Assembly: GCA_005882135.1 (NCBI GenBank)
Contig: VBDR01000025.1
Coordinates: 152,480 to 216,479, forward strand
DNA from: Chloroflexota bacterium
GTDB lineage: Bacteria > Chloroflexota > Dormibacteria > Dormibacterales > Dormibacteraceae
Direction: 5' to 3'
Length of the DNA stretch: 64,000 bases
The translations under genes were made by a program, and so were the position numbers. The notes under the pieces were generated by a model that was not told where the DNA came from, made no database searches, and saw only the letters and a program-made list of their open reading frames with translations. Below are positions 49,374 to 58,419 of this stretch, one piece after another (positions within the stretch are counted from its first letter, which is position 1; each line of letters begins with the position of its first letter).

Positions 49374-50495
49374 ATGTACTCGGGCCCGGTCATCGACTGT
49401 GACGTCCACCACGCTCGGAGCACGGATGCCGAGCTGATCCCATATCTGTCGAAGGGCTGGCGAGAGTACGTCACCGACCGGGGGCCGGCGGGCAACGTGC
49501 CCCTCACGGTGCAAGACGGATTCCCGAACCCACACGGCTTCATGCGCGCCGACACCTATCCGGCGGGAGGCGGGGAGCCCGGCTCGGATTACCCGACCAT
49601 GCGGCACCAGCTGCTCGCGGCCTCTGACGTCCGGCGCGCCATCCTGACCTTTGGCGATGACAGCCACCTCGCCGGCCATCACAACCCATACTTCGCGGCC
49701 GAGCTCGCGCGCGCGACGAACGACTGGAGCGTCGACCGCTGGCTGAGCCAGGATCCGCGGCTCTTCTCTTCCATCATGGTGGGCAGCCAGCTGCCGGAGG
49801 TGGCGGCCGAAGAGGTCCGGCGCCATGCAGCGAACCCACGCATGGTCCAGGTGATGCTCGTCGACAACCCATTCAATCGCGGGTTCGGCCACCCGGTCTT
49901 TCACCCCATCTACGCCGCCGCGGAAGAGACGGGGCGGCCGGTGGCGATTCACGGTGGCGCCGGCGGCTGGGCCAACCCGCCGAGCACCGGCGGCGGCACC
50001 GTCAGCACGTACTTCGAGACGCACGTGCTGTGGCCACAGGCGATCCAGACCCACCTCGTCAGCCTCATCGCGCACGGCGTCTTCGAGAAATATCCGCGTC
50101 TTCACATCGTCTTGGTTGAGGGCGGGTCGGCATGGATACCCAGCTTGTTGTGGCGCTTTGACGCCGAGTACAAGGGCCTCCGCCGCGAGGTGCCGTGGCT
50201 CAAGCGCCTGCCCAGCGAATACTTCGCGCGGCATGTTTGGGTCACGACGCAACCCCTCGAAGTCGCCCCCAGGAAGGAGAACGTGATCGAGCTGCTGCGG
50301 TCGATGCACCTCGAGGACCGTCTCGTCTACTCGTCCGACTACCCGCACTGGGATGCCGACGAGATCGACTACCTTACGACCCGCCTCCCGGGCGACTGGC
50401 ACCGCGGCGTCTTCTTCGGCAACGCTTGCCGTCTCTACGACTGGAAGGAAGAGGACATCGAACAGCCCCGTGCGGCCGCCGAAAAGGCCAGATGA
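49374..50495 (+). CDS. Amidohydrolase-2 family (metal-dependent TIM-barrel hydrolase/decarboxylase)
   Basis: GPVIDCDVHHARSTDAELIPYLSKGWREYV, PVAIHGGAGGWANPP, HIVLVEGGSAWIPSLLWRFDAEYKGLR, LVYSSDYPHWDAD. Confidence 0.9.
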   Translation: MYSGPVIDCDVHHARSTDAELIPYLSKGWREYVTDRGPAGNVPLTVQDGFPNPHGFMRADTYPAGGGEPGSDYPTMRHQLLAASDVRRAILTFGDDSHLAGHHNPYFAAELARATNDWSVDRWLSQDPRLFSSIMVGSQLPEVAAEEVRRHAANPRMVQVMLVDNPFNRGFGHPVFHPIYAAAEETGRPVAIHGGAGGWANPPSTGGGTVSTYFETHVLWPQAIQTHLVSLIAHGVFEKYPRLHIVLVEGGSAWIPSLLWRFDAEYKGLRREVPWLKRLPSEYFARHVWVTTQPLEVAPRKENVIELLRSMHLEDRLVYSSDYPHWDADEIDYLTTRLPGDWHRGVFFGNACRLYDWKEEDIEQPRAAAEKAR

Positions 50496-50514
50496 GGCCA
50501 CTCAGAGGTTGAGG

Positions 50515-50871
50515 GTGGACGTCGGCGCGGTCTCCGATTTCAAAGACAAGCGGGTGCGAATCGTTCAGGCCGGCAGCCATGAAGTTGGCGTGCTCAGGTG
50601 GCGCGACCGCTTCTTCGCCGTGCACAACCGCTGTCCGCATCAGAGCGGCCCTGTGTGCCTTGGCATCGTCAGCGGACGACTCTCCGGCTCCGCACCCGGC
50701 TCAATGGAGGTCGACGAGGAAACGCCCGTGCTGGCGTGCCCGTGGCACGGTTGGGAGTTCGAGCTGGAGGGTGGCCGCGCGCTCTGGGACGCGAGCTACG
50801 CCGTGAAAATGGTGAGTGTCAGCGTCGAATCGGGTCGCGTCATCCTCGAGGTCGGGCGGAGCCGGGATTAG
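50515..50871 (+). CDS. Rieske [2Fe-2S] ferredoxin-like protein
   Basis: HNRCPHQSGPVCLG and CPWHGWEFELEGG Rieske motifs. Confidence 0.92.
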   Translation: MDVGAVSDFKDKRVRIVQAGSHEVGVLRWRDRFFAVHNRCPHQSGPVCLGIVSGRLSGSAPGSMEVDEETPVLACPWHGWEFELEGGRALWDASYAVKMVSVSVESGRVILEVGRSRD

Positions 50872-52028
50872 TCGCCGGCGGTGATCGTATGCGTGCTCAC
50901 TGTGTAGTGCGCGATGCGCTCCTCGTCGAGCACGATCCCGAAGCCCGGACGTTCGGGCACCCGAACACAACCCTCGTCGTCGATCACGAGCGGCTCGAGG
51001 AGCATCTGGTCTCGCGCCGCGGCGGTCCATCCGCTCGGCGGATCGTGGGGGAACTCGAGGAAAGGACAGTTGGGAATCGCAGCCGCGAGGTGCAGGTTCG
51101 CGAGCAGCCCGATTCCGTTGCCCCACGTGTGCGGGGCCACCTCCAGGCCCGCGACCTCCGCCAGCGCGGCGACCTTGCGCATCTGGCCGACCCCCTCTGA
51201 AAGCAGGGCGTCCGGCTGCAGGATGTCGTAGCAGCCGCGATCGATCAGCAGCTTGAACTCGTGCAGGCCGTGGTTGTCCTCGCCGCCGGCGATCGGGAGC
51301 GTGTCCAGCCTGTCGCGGAGGCGGCGCAGCCCGTCGTAGTCGTGGCGGGGGAGAGGTTCCTCGAGCCACCGCACGCGCATCCGCTGCAGCTCGCGGGCGA
51401 TGGTCAACGCCATCGCAAATCCCCATGCGCGGTGCCCGCCATGGCCCGGCTCGACGCCGGCCTGGTTGGCGTCGACCATGATCTCGATGCGGTCGCCAAC
51501 CGCGGCCCGCACCGCTTCGACCACCTTCAGGTCCTCGAGCGGGTCGGGCAGGTGGAAGCGGAACTTCACCGCCCGGTAGCCTTCGTCGAGCATGCGCTTG
51601 ACGTCTTCCACGCGTTGGGCCGGCGAGCGGACCTCGGCGGTGGCGCAGTAGGCGATGACGCGGTCGGAGTATCCGCCCCACAGGCGGGCCACCGGCAGGC
51701 CGGCCGCCTTGCCCACGATGTCCCAGAGCGTCGTCTCCATGCAGTAGACCGGCGCGCCGAGGATCTCCGTGTCACGGAGCACCGGGACCAGGCTTTCCAC
51801 GTGCATCGGGTCCTGCCCGATGAAGTAGGGAGCCACGAAGCGCTCGATGGTGACCGCCGCCTCCAGGCCGGCGTGCGCCGCCCCGATGCCGGTCAGACCG
51901 TCGTCGGTATCGACCTCGATCAGCACCATGAGCAGGTTTGGTTGGTTGCGGCCGCGCGCCCAGGCGGGGTGGAACTCACGGTCGAGCGGAAAGTCGACCA
52001 CCCGGCATGTGATGCGGTCGATCTTCAT
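50868..52028 (-). CDS. Mandelate racemase/muconate lactonizing enzyme (enolase superfamily) protein
   Basis: MKIDRITCRVVDFP, AVKFRFHLPDPLEDLKVVEAVR, IEIMVDANQAG, RWLEEPLPRHD, IAGGEDNHG. Confidence 0.93.
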   Translation of the reverse strand: MKIDRITCRVVDFPLDREFHPAWARGRNQPNLLMVLIEVDTDDGLTGIGAAHAGLEAAVTIERFVAPYFIGQDPMHVESLVPVLRDTEILGAPVYCMETTLWDIVGKAAGLPVARLWGGYSDRVIAYCATAEVRSPAQRVEDVKRMLDEGYRAVKFRFHLPDPLEDLKVVEAVRAAVGDRIEIMVDANQAGVEPGHGGHRAWGFAMALTIARELQRMRVRWLEEPLPRHDYDGLRRLRDRLDTLPIAGGEDNHGLHEFKLLIDRGCYDILQPDALLSEGVGQMRKVAALAEVAGLEVAPHTWGNGIGLLANLHLAAAIPNCPFLEFPHDPPSGWTAAARDQMLLEPLVIDDEGCVRVPERPGFGIVLDEERIAHYTVSTHTITAGD

Positions 52029-52990
52029 GAGGCCAGCACGGAGGAGAGCAATCGCGCGGATTCGAGGACGGATTCCTCGACCGGGACGAAGGGGTCTTCG
52101 TATTCGATGCTGATGGTGCCCTTGAAACCCTGGTCGCGCAGTACGCGGACGAACGTGCGCCACCACTCCTTGTCGTGGCCGCGCCCTACGGTCGCGAAGT
52201 TCCAGGGCATCTCGTCGGGCGGGTTGGGCCAGCGGGTGTCCAGCACTCCATTCAGCGCCAGCCGGCGCGCGTGGAGCGTCGTGTCCTTGCCGTGCGCGTG
52301 GCCTATGCGGTCGCCGAGCGCCTCCACCATCACCACGGGGTCCATCGACTGCCAGAAGAAGTGGCTTGGGTCGAGGTTGACGCCCAGGTTGCTGCTCAGC
52401 TGGCGCATGCGGCTGAAGGTCTCGAAGTTGAAGACGAACGTCCCCGGGTGAAGCTCGAAGCAGATCAATAGACGCGGGTGTTCGCTGCGCGCGAACACTG
52501 AAACCTCATGCCAGTACGGTGCGACGCGCTCTCGCCACTGCCAATCCGCAATGCGCTCCAGGTCGGGCAGCCAGCCCCCGCCGGAGAAATGAGGAGCAGA
52601 GCGATCGGCCGGACCGGCCCCCGGGCAGCCGGACATGGCGACGATGCGCTCGACGCCAAGCTGCGCGGCGAGCCGGATCGCCTGGCGGAGCTCGCTGTCG
52701 TGGCGGGCGGCGATCTCGGGGTTCGGGTGCAGCGGGTTGCCGGAAACGTTCAAGGCCGAGATGCCGAGGCCCGCGTCGTCGATCGGCTTCCGCCAGCTCG
52801 CCGCGGCCGCCGGCCGGCCGAGCAGCTCGCCTGGGCGGCAGTGCGGAGACGGCGAGTACCCGCCGACGCCGATCTCGAGGTCCTGGATGAGACCGGTGCG
52901 CAAGACCCAATCGGCCACCTCGCCGAGTTCGCGGTCGGGCATCGCGTCGGTGAGCAAGCCGATCCTCAGCGCGGAATTGGAGCGTTCCAA
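52025..52990 (-). CDS. Sugar phosphate isomerase/epimerase (TIM barrel)
   Basis: LICFELHPGTFVFNFETFSRM, NLDPSHFFWQSMDPVVMV, HAHGKDTTLHARRLALNG. Confidence 0.88.
   Translation of the reverse strand: MERSNSALRIGLLTDAMPDRELGEVADWVLRTGLIQDLEIGVGGYSPSPHCRPGELLGRPAAAASWRKPIDDAGLGISALNVSGNPLHPNPEIAARHDSELRQAIRLAAQLGVERIVAMSGCPGAGPADRSAPHFSGGGWLPDLERIADWQWRERVAPYWHEVSVFARSEHPRLLICFELHPGTFVFNFETFSRMRQLSSNLGVNLDPSHFFWQSMDPVVMVEALGDRIGHAHGKDTTLHARRLALNGVLDTRWPNPPDEMPWNFATVGRGHDKEWWRTFVRVLRDQGFKGTISIEYEDPFVPVEESVLESARLLSSVLAS
52977..52990. promoter_or_regulatory. LacI-type operator
   Basis: TTGGAGCGTTCCAA at the 5' end of the 52025-52990 gene. Confidence 0.6.
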
Positions 52991-53044
52991 ATCCGCCCCA
53001 AGGTATGGCTCGCAGGTGAGTTTGTCAACGGGTCGCGACGCGCC

Positions 53045-54241
53045 TCAGCCGTACCGCGCCACGGTGTGGTGCTCGATCAGCTCCTCGTCGAGCTCGAATC
53101 CGAAGCCGGGCCGGTCCGGGAGCGCAAGACAGCCGTCCGGGTCGATCCACGGCCTGGAGGTCAGCATCTGACTCAACGCCGAGGCCGGCCAACCGGGCGG
53201 TTCGTGGGGAAACTCGAACCACGAGTGGTTGGGGATCGACGCGACCAGGTGCAGGTTCGCGAGCAGGCCGATGCCGTGGGTCCAGGTGTGGGGGGCCACC
53301 AGGAGCCCGGCCGCCTCGGCAAGCGCGGCGACCTTCCGGAGCTGGTAGACACCTTCGGACAGCACCGCGTCTGGCTGGAGGACGTCATAGCAGCCGTCGT
53401 CGATCAGGCGCTGGAACTCATGCAGGCCGTGGTTGTTCTCTCCTCCCGCCAGCTGCAGCGTGCCAAGCCGGTCCCGCAACCGCCGGAGCCCCGCATGGTC
53501 GTGACGGGGCAGGGGCTCTTCCAGCCACGTCACGCCAAGGCGCTCGAGCTCGAGCGCGACCTCCACCGCGGTCCGGAAGCTCCACTGGCGATGACCGCCC
53601 AGTCCAGGGAGGACGCCGGCCTGGTTGGCGTCGACCAGGATCACCAGGCGGTCACCGAGCTCGCGGCGTATCGCCTCGACCACGCGGATGTCATCGCGTG
53701 CGTCATCGGAGTGGAAGCGAAGCTTGACCGCCCGGAAGCCGTCGGCCAGGATGCGGCGGCAGTCTTCGACGCGGCGCTCCGGGCTCCTGACCTCGCCGGT
53801 CGCGCAGTAAGCCGGCACACGACCCGCCACCGCGCCCCACATCTTGTAGACCGGAAGACCGGCGATCTTGGCGGCGATATCCCAGAGCGCGACCTCGACG
53901 CAGTAGACGGGAGGGCCGAGGATCTCTGCGTCGCGTAGAACGCCGGCCAAACGTTCGGGCGCAGCCGCGTCCTGGCCGATGAGGTGCGGGCTCACGAATC
54001 GTTCGACCGAAAGAGCCGCCTCCGGCCCAGCCTCAGCCGCGGTCACGCCTGTGATGCCGGCTGCCGTCTCGACTTCGATCAGGGTCATGTAGAAGGAGCG
54101 CTGGATCTCGTTGCGTCCCCATGCGGGCCGGAACTCAGCCGGCAGGGGCAGGTCGAGGACGCGGGACCGCACTCGAGTGATCCGCGACTCGGGTCGCGAC
54201 CAAGCCCCCATCGCGGCCATCCTATCCGGCGACAATTTCAC
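53045..54241 (-). CDS. Mandelate racemase/muconate lactonizing enzyme family protein (second paralogue)
   Basis: FRAVKLRFHSDDARDDIRVVEAIR, VILVDANQAGVLPG, TWLEEPLPRHDHAGLRRLRDRL. Confidence 0.92.
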   Translation of the reverse strand: MKLSPDRMAAMGAWSRPESRITRVRSRVLDLPLPAEFRPAWGRNEIQRSFYMTLIEVETAAGITGVTAAEAGPEAALSVERFVSPHLIGQDAAAPERLAGVLRDAEILGPPVYCVEVALWDIAAKIAGLPVYKMWGAVAGRVPAYCATGEVRSPERRVEDCRRILADGFRAVKLRFHSDDARDDIRVVEAIRRELGDRLVILVDANQAGVLPGLGGHRQWSFRTAVEVALELERLGVTWLEEPLPRHDHAGLRRLRDRLGTLQLAGGENNHGLHEFQRLIDDGCYDVLQPDAVLSEGVYQLRKVAALAEAAGLLVAPHTWTHGIGLLANLHLVASIPNHSWFEFPHEPPGWPASALSQMLTSRPWIDPDGCLALPDRPGFGFELDEELIEHHTVARYG

Positions 54242-54243
54242 GC

Positions 54244-54492
54244 GTGAGAACCATGCTCGGCAACCTTTTCTCGTGGACGGTCACCGCGCTCTTCGGGGCG
54301 ATCACGCTCCTGTTGGCTTTCGAGAGCTGGGCGCTGCTTACGGGCCATACGCCCATCTCCGAATACATCCGGCCCGCGGTCCACTCCTATCCGGGCGTCG
54401 CCTTCGTGATCGCGGTCGTGATCGGGATTCTGCTCGGGCATTTCCTGTGGGGACCTGCTTACGGCCGGACTTCGCCCAGTGGCGACAAGTGA
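54244..54492 (+). CDS. Small two-TM membrane protein
   Basis: 82 aa; LFSWTVTALFGAITLLLAFESWALL...VIAVVIGILLGHFLWGP. Confidence 0.65.
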   Translation: MRTMLGNLFSWTVTALFGAITLLLAFESWALLTGHTPISEYIRPAVHSYPGVAFVIAVVIGILLGHFLWGPAYGRTSPSGDK

Positions 54493-54701
54493 GATTCACA
54501 GCCGAGTCGATCCTGTCGCTCATCGCCACAGGCGCTTCGCTGGTCGCATTCCTCCTCATGCTCCAGGAGTCGCTTGCCCTGCGCAAAGGCACTGACCCCA
54601 TCACCAACGCCGTGCGGTCGCTGGTCCGGCAGTTCCCGCGGGCCACCTATGCGGTCGCGGTTTTGATCGGCATGCTGCTCGGCCACCTGCTCTGGCCCTA
54701 G
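54489..54701 (+). CDS. Small two-TM membrane protein (paralogue of the preceding gene)
   Basis: 70 aa, GTG start; FTAESILSLIATGASLVAFLLMLQESLAL...YAVAVLIGMLLGHLLWP. Confidence 0.65.
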   Translation: MRFTAESILSLIATGASLVAFLLMLQESLALRKGTDPITNAVRSLVRQFPRATYAVAVLIGMLLGHLLWP

Positions 54702-54748
54702 ACACCGCGGCGGCGGTCAGCCGCAGGACAGAGTGGGCGGGCACGGCG

Positions 54749-55618
54749 ATGGTGCTCACGTCCGCGAGCGCCTTCGGCACGCTCTCCATCCTGGCCAAGC
54801 TCGCTTACCGCGCGGGGCTGGGGACTCAGCAGACGCTCGCCTTCCGCTTCGTGCTGGCGGCGATCGGGATGTGGGGTCTGGCCCTGTTCATGCGCCAGAA
54901 CCCCTTGCGCTTCCGCCGCCGCGACCTGGTGACGCTGATCGCGCTCGGCGCGGTCTTTTACACGGCCCAGTCGCTCACGTACTTCACCGCCCTGCGGTCG
55001 CTGCCGGCATCGCTGTGCGTCCTGATCGCATACATCTACCCGAGCCTGGTTGTGCTCGCGGGCTGGCTGTTCCTCCGCCGCTCGGTCTCGGCTTGGCACG
55101 GGGTGGCGCTGATCGCCAGTTTTCTCGGCGTCGCCCTGCTGGTCGGGGGTGCGCACTTCCAGATCGCATGGGCGCTGGTCTTCGCGATCGCGTCGCCGAC
55201 GATCTACACCGGATACATCCTGCTCGGCGAGAGGGTGATGGGCTCCGTGCCGGCGGTCGGCGCGAGCGCCGTCATCGTGTCGGGCGCGGCGATCGCGTTC
55301 TGCATCATCGCCGCGTTCACGGGAGAGCTGGCGCTGCCAGTCACCGCGCAGGGCTGGGCGGTCGGTTTCGCGATCGCCCTCATCCCGACGATGGTCGCTA
55401 TCTCGCTGTTCCTGGCGGGCCTGCCCCGAATCGGGGCCGCGCGGTCATCGCTGCTGAGCACGTGGGAGCCGGTGGTCACCGTGCTGCTTGCGGTCGTCCT
55501 GCTCGGGGACCGCCTGTCGCTGGTCCAGGTCCTGGGCGGCGTCCTGGTTCTGCTTGCGGTCGGGGTGGTGCAGTCCGCATCGCTGTGGAAATGGAGCGCG
55601 CCAAGCGCGATCAAGTAG
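54749..55618 (+). CDS. EamA/DMT family transporter
   Basis: 10-TM-like, two EamA repeats. Confidence 0.88.
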   Translation: MVLTSASAFGTLSILAKLAYRAGLGTQQTLAFRFVLAAIGMWGLALFMRQNPLRFRRRDLVTLIALGAVFYTAQSLTYFTALRSLPASLCVLIAYIYPSLVVLAGWLFLRRSVSAWHGVALIASFLGVALLVGGAHFQIAWALVFAIASPTIYTGYILLGERVMGSVPAVGASAVIVSGAAIAFCIIAAFTGELALPVTAQGWAVGFAIALIPTMVAISLFLAGLPRIGAARSSLLSTWEPVVTVLLAVVLLGDRLSLVQVLGGVLVLLAVGVVQSASLWKWSAPSAIK

Positions 55619-57041
55619 CCAGCCGGTCGCGGAGCCGGCTGAGAATCGGATGCAGCTCGTGCGCGCCGCGGACCGACGACGTGTCGATCTCCCATTCCTT
55701 CTTCGCGAGGACGAATGGATGAAGCTGGTCTCCGCCGATCGAGCCGTGGCCGCCGGCCTGGTCTTCGAAGTTGACCTGCTTGCCGTCGACGAACGCCCCG
55801 AACACGATCAGGTCACCACAGCTTTGAAACGAGTTGAGGCGCGACAGCTGTGCGAAGAGAATGTCGGGATCGTCGTACGCCGCAAGCAGAGGTTTGATCC
55901 TGGGTCCGCGGATTTCTTCCCCGCGTACGTGGAACACGTCCTCGCCGCCGTCGCGAGACATCACGAGGGCGACCTGCCGCAGACCTGAGACCGCCCGGGC
56001 AAGATCCGGATGCTGCGCGGTGAGCTCGGTGTGGCCCATCCTGGCGCGCCGACCGTCGAAATAGACATGCGCCAGGCCGCCGGACATCGTGACCCGGACG
56101 CGCCCGGTGGCCTGATCTTCGGGCGGGCCGTAGTCCGCACCTTTGATTTCCTGGATGCGAAATCCGGGCAGCAGCTCCGCCAGCACCTCGCCAAACGCTC
56201 GGCCGCGGGCGCCGGCGAAACGAGTCGTCTCGACTTGACCATGGTCGGAGAGCACAAGCAGCTCGTAGGCCTCGCCGCGCACGGAGGCGACCTTCCTGAT
56301 CGTGCGGTCGACGTGCTTCAGCACGTGCATGGCCGACCGGTCACTGGGTCCGAATGCGTGCGCGGTCTCATCGAAAGCGTAGAAGGCCCCGTAGATGGGC
56401 GAATATCCCTCGCGCATCGCCTTCTGAACGGCGTAGCGCGTGAGGTGGTGGACGAAGATCTCTTCGACCACATCGACCGCGACGTATCCTCGCGCCGGGT
56501 GCCGGCCCTCCGACCGCGCAATCGCGTAGTCCTTGGCGGTGCGCGCGAGCACGGCGACGGTTTGCACGACCCAATCACCAAGGTGGATCGGGTTGGCCAG
56601 ATAGGGCACGAGCACGCTGGCCGCCGACCGCGACTTTGCCTGCCTGCCATACGAGCGGTCCTGATACGCGATGCCGAAGTCATCCGCTGCACCCGCCGGA
56701 TAACACGCGGCGATGCACGCGCCGTCTCTGGTCAGCGGGTCACGGCCCTGGAAATACTTGTCGGCGACGGACTTGAAGGTCGAGCCGGCTCCGAACTGCA
56801 CGACCACGCTTCGCTCCCGGTCCCACCAGCGAAAGCTCGGGATCTCAATGTTGTCGCCATAAAGGATCCCCGCCTGGGCGAACGGGGTCGTCGACGGCAC
56901 GCCGCATCGATAGCGATGGAGCTCGTACCCCTCGGCGTCGATCAGGTGCTGCACGAACGGCATCTCTCCCGCGGCCAGCGCCTTCGCGAGGAAATCGGCG
57001 CTCACGCCGTCGATGTGCAGCACGACGAGCTTGCGGCTCAA
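55611..57041 (-). CDS. Alkaline phosphatase-superfamily hydrolase (phosphodiesterase/sulfatase fold)
   Basis: KLVVLHIDGVSADFLAKAL, GVPSTTPFAQAGILYG, LLVLSDHGQVETTRFAG. Confidence 0.85.
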   Translation of the reverse strand: MSRKLVVLHIDGVSADFLAKALAAGEMPFVQHLIDAEGYELHRYRCGVPSTTPFAQAGILYGDNIEIPSFRWWDRERSVVVQFGAGSTFKSVADKYFQGRDPLTRDGACIAACYPAGAADDFGIAYQDRSYGRQAKSRSAASVLVPYLANPIHLGDWVVQTVAVLARTAKDYAIARSEGRHPARGYVAVDVVEEIFVHHLTRYAVQKAMREGYSPIYGAFYAFDETAHAFGPSDRSAMHVLKHVDRTIRKVASVRGEAYELLVLSDHGQVETTRFAGARGRAFGEVLAELLPGFRIQEIKGADYGPPEDQATGRVRVTMSGGLAHVYFDGRRARMGHTELTAQHPDLARAVSGLRQVALVMSRDGGEDVFHVRGEEIRGPRIKPLLAAYDDPDILFAQLSRLNSFQSCGDLIVFGAFVDGKQVNFEDQAGGHGSIGGDQLHPFVLAKKEWEIDTSSVRGAHELHPILSRLRDRLAT

Positions 57042-57763
57042 ATCTCAGCGAACACTGGAAGATGGTCGGACGCCCGCACGTTGAGCGTCCATGCACGGTG
57101 CTGGGCCGCGACCGCGGCGCCCGCATAGATCGCGTCGAGCTTCTGCGCGGTCCAGTGGGTGCGCCGAAGACCGCGCGTGAGCTCGACCAGCTCGGCCTCG
57201 TGCGCCGCCGCCCGGATCCGCCGCCACAGCTGGAGGCGAGGCGGCCCGAAGGTGTTGAGGTCGCCCGCGATCAGCGTCAGCGGAACCGGGTGGCGCGCCC
57301 TCATGTCGCTGATGATGGCGCGGAACTGTTCGAGCTTGTGGGTGAACCCGACCACGTCGAGGTGCATTACGTAAACGCGCAGCGCGGCGGACTCGGCCCG
57401 GATCGCGATCCGCTTCTGCGGCGGTATCGCCCGCAGGAGCGTGCGCTCCACGCGCGTTATGCGCATGGTCGGGAGCCCCGACAGCGAGACGACCTCCGGC
57501 GAGTGCGGCTCGAACAGTTCCCTTCTCCAGATCAAGGCGTTGCCTTGCTCCCGGCCGCGAAAGAGCTGCGCTGTTGCCTGGAAGTACGCGTAGCCCTCGC
57601 CCAGGGCTTCCGCGACCGCCTCGGCGTCCGGACGGCCATCGTGCACGGAGGCTTCCTGGAGAGCGATGAGGTCGACGCCGCGAAAGTCGGGCAGTGTGCG
57701 CACCGCTTCGAGGACCTTGTTGAGCCGAAGCCCCAGCAGGATGTTCCATGTGCAGATCCGCAT
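57038..57763 (-). CDS. Endonuclease/exonuclease/phosphatase family protein
   Basis: RICTWNILLG, DLIALQEASVHDG, TLIAGDLNTFGP, ASDHLPVFAEI. Confidence 0.92.
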   Translation of the reverse strand: MRICTWNILLGLRLNKVLEAVRTLPDFRGVDLIALQEASVHDGRPDAEAVAEALGEGYAYFQATAQLFRGREQGNALIWRRELFEPHSPEVVSLSGLPTMRITRVERTLLRAIPPQKRIAIRAESAALRVYVMHLDVVGFTHKLEQFRAIISDMRARHPVPLTLIAGDLNTFGPPRLQLWRRIRAAAHEAELVELTRGLRRTHWTAQKLDAIYAGAAVAAQHRAWTLNVRASDHLPVFAEI

Positions 57764-57858
57764 GGGTCAATTGTTCCGGCTATCCTGCCCGCCATGAGCA
57801 CAAGCGAGCGCAAAGCAGGCATCGGCTGCTTTTTCGGCATCGCCAAGGCAGCCCAAGC

Positions 57859-58254
57859 CTGACGGAGTTCGCCCAGCTCGACTACCTCTACACGCCGAGC
57901 AGCGACGTCGCCGGGGACGCGCGGTTCTTCACGGAGGTGTTGGGCGGGAAGCTCGCCTTCGCAGTCGAGGGGATGGGCGCGAGGGTCGCGATGATCGAGC
58001 TGACGGATGGTCCACCTCATGTTTTGCTGACGGACCACCTGGAGGGGGATCGCGCGATCTACATCTACCGGGTCGGCGACCTGCGCAAAGCTGTCGCAGC
58101 GCTGAAGAAGCGCGGGCTGAAAGGCGAGCGGCAGCTCGAGATCCCGATGGGACCTTGCTCGTCGTTCGTCCTGCCCAGCGGCCACCGAATCGCGCTGTAC
58201 GAGGCGTCGCGGCCAGAAGTCTTGAAGCATTTCCTGGGCCGCAAAGATTTCTGA
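57859..58254 (+). CDS. VOC family protein (start codon unclear)
   Basis: LTEFAQLDYLYTPSSDVAGDARFFTEVLGGKLAFAVEGMGARVAMIELTDGPPHVLLTDHLEGD; no ATG in frame near the domain start. Confidence 0.7.
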   Translation: MTEFAQLDYLYTPSSDVAGDARFFTEVLGGKLAFAVEGMGARVAMIELTDGPPHVLLTDHLEGDRAIYIYRVGDLRKAVAALKKRGLKGERQLEIPMGPCSSFVLPSGHRIALYEASRPEVLKHFLGRKDF

Positions 58255-58419
58255 ATTTTTGCGCCTGGCGTGCGCCCGACGGTACCTCTCCCTCCGAAAT
58301 TGCGATCACGGGGTCGCTGACCGACGCCGCGCGAAGACTGCAGAGCCGCACGACGCGCCCTCGCTGATCCCGGGCAGAATAGGCATCGGTTTGGGGCGGT
58401 TGACTATTTCTCGGACGGC

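Noticed and set aside
52508-53938. 476-aa plus ORF opposite epimerase/MR-MLE genes
   Set aside because: Shadow ORF; the minus strand carries enolase-superfamily catalytic motifs.
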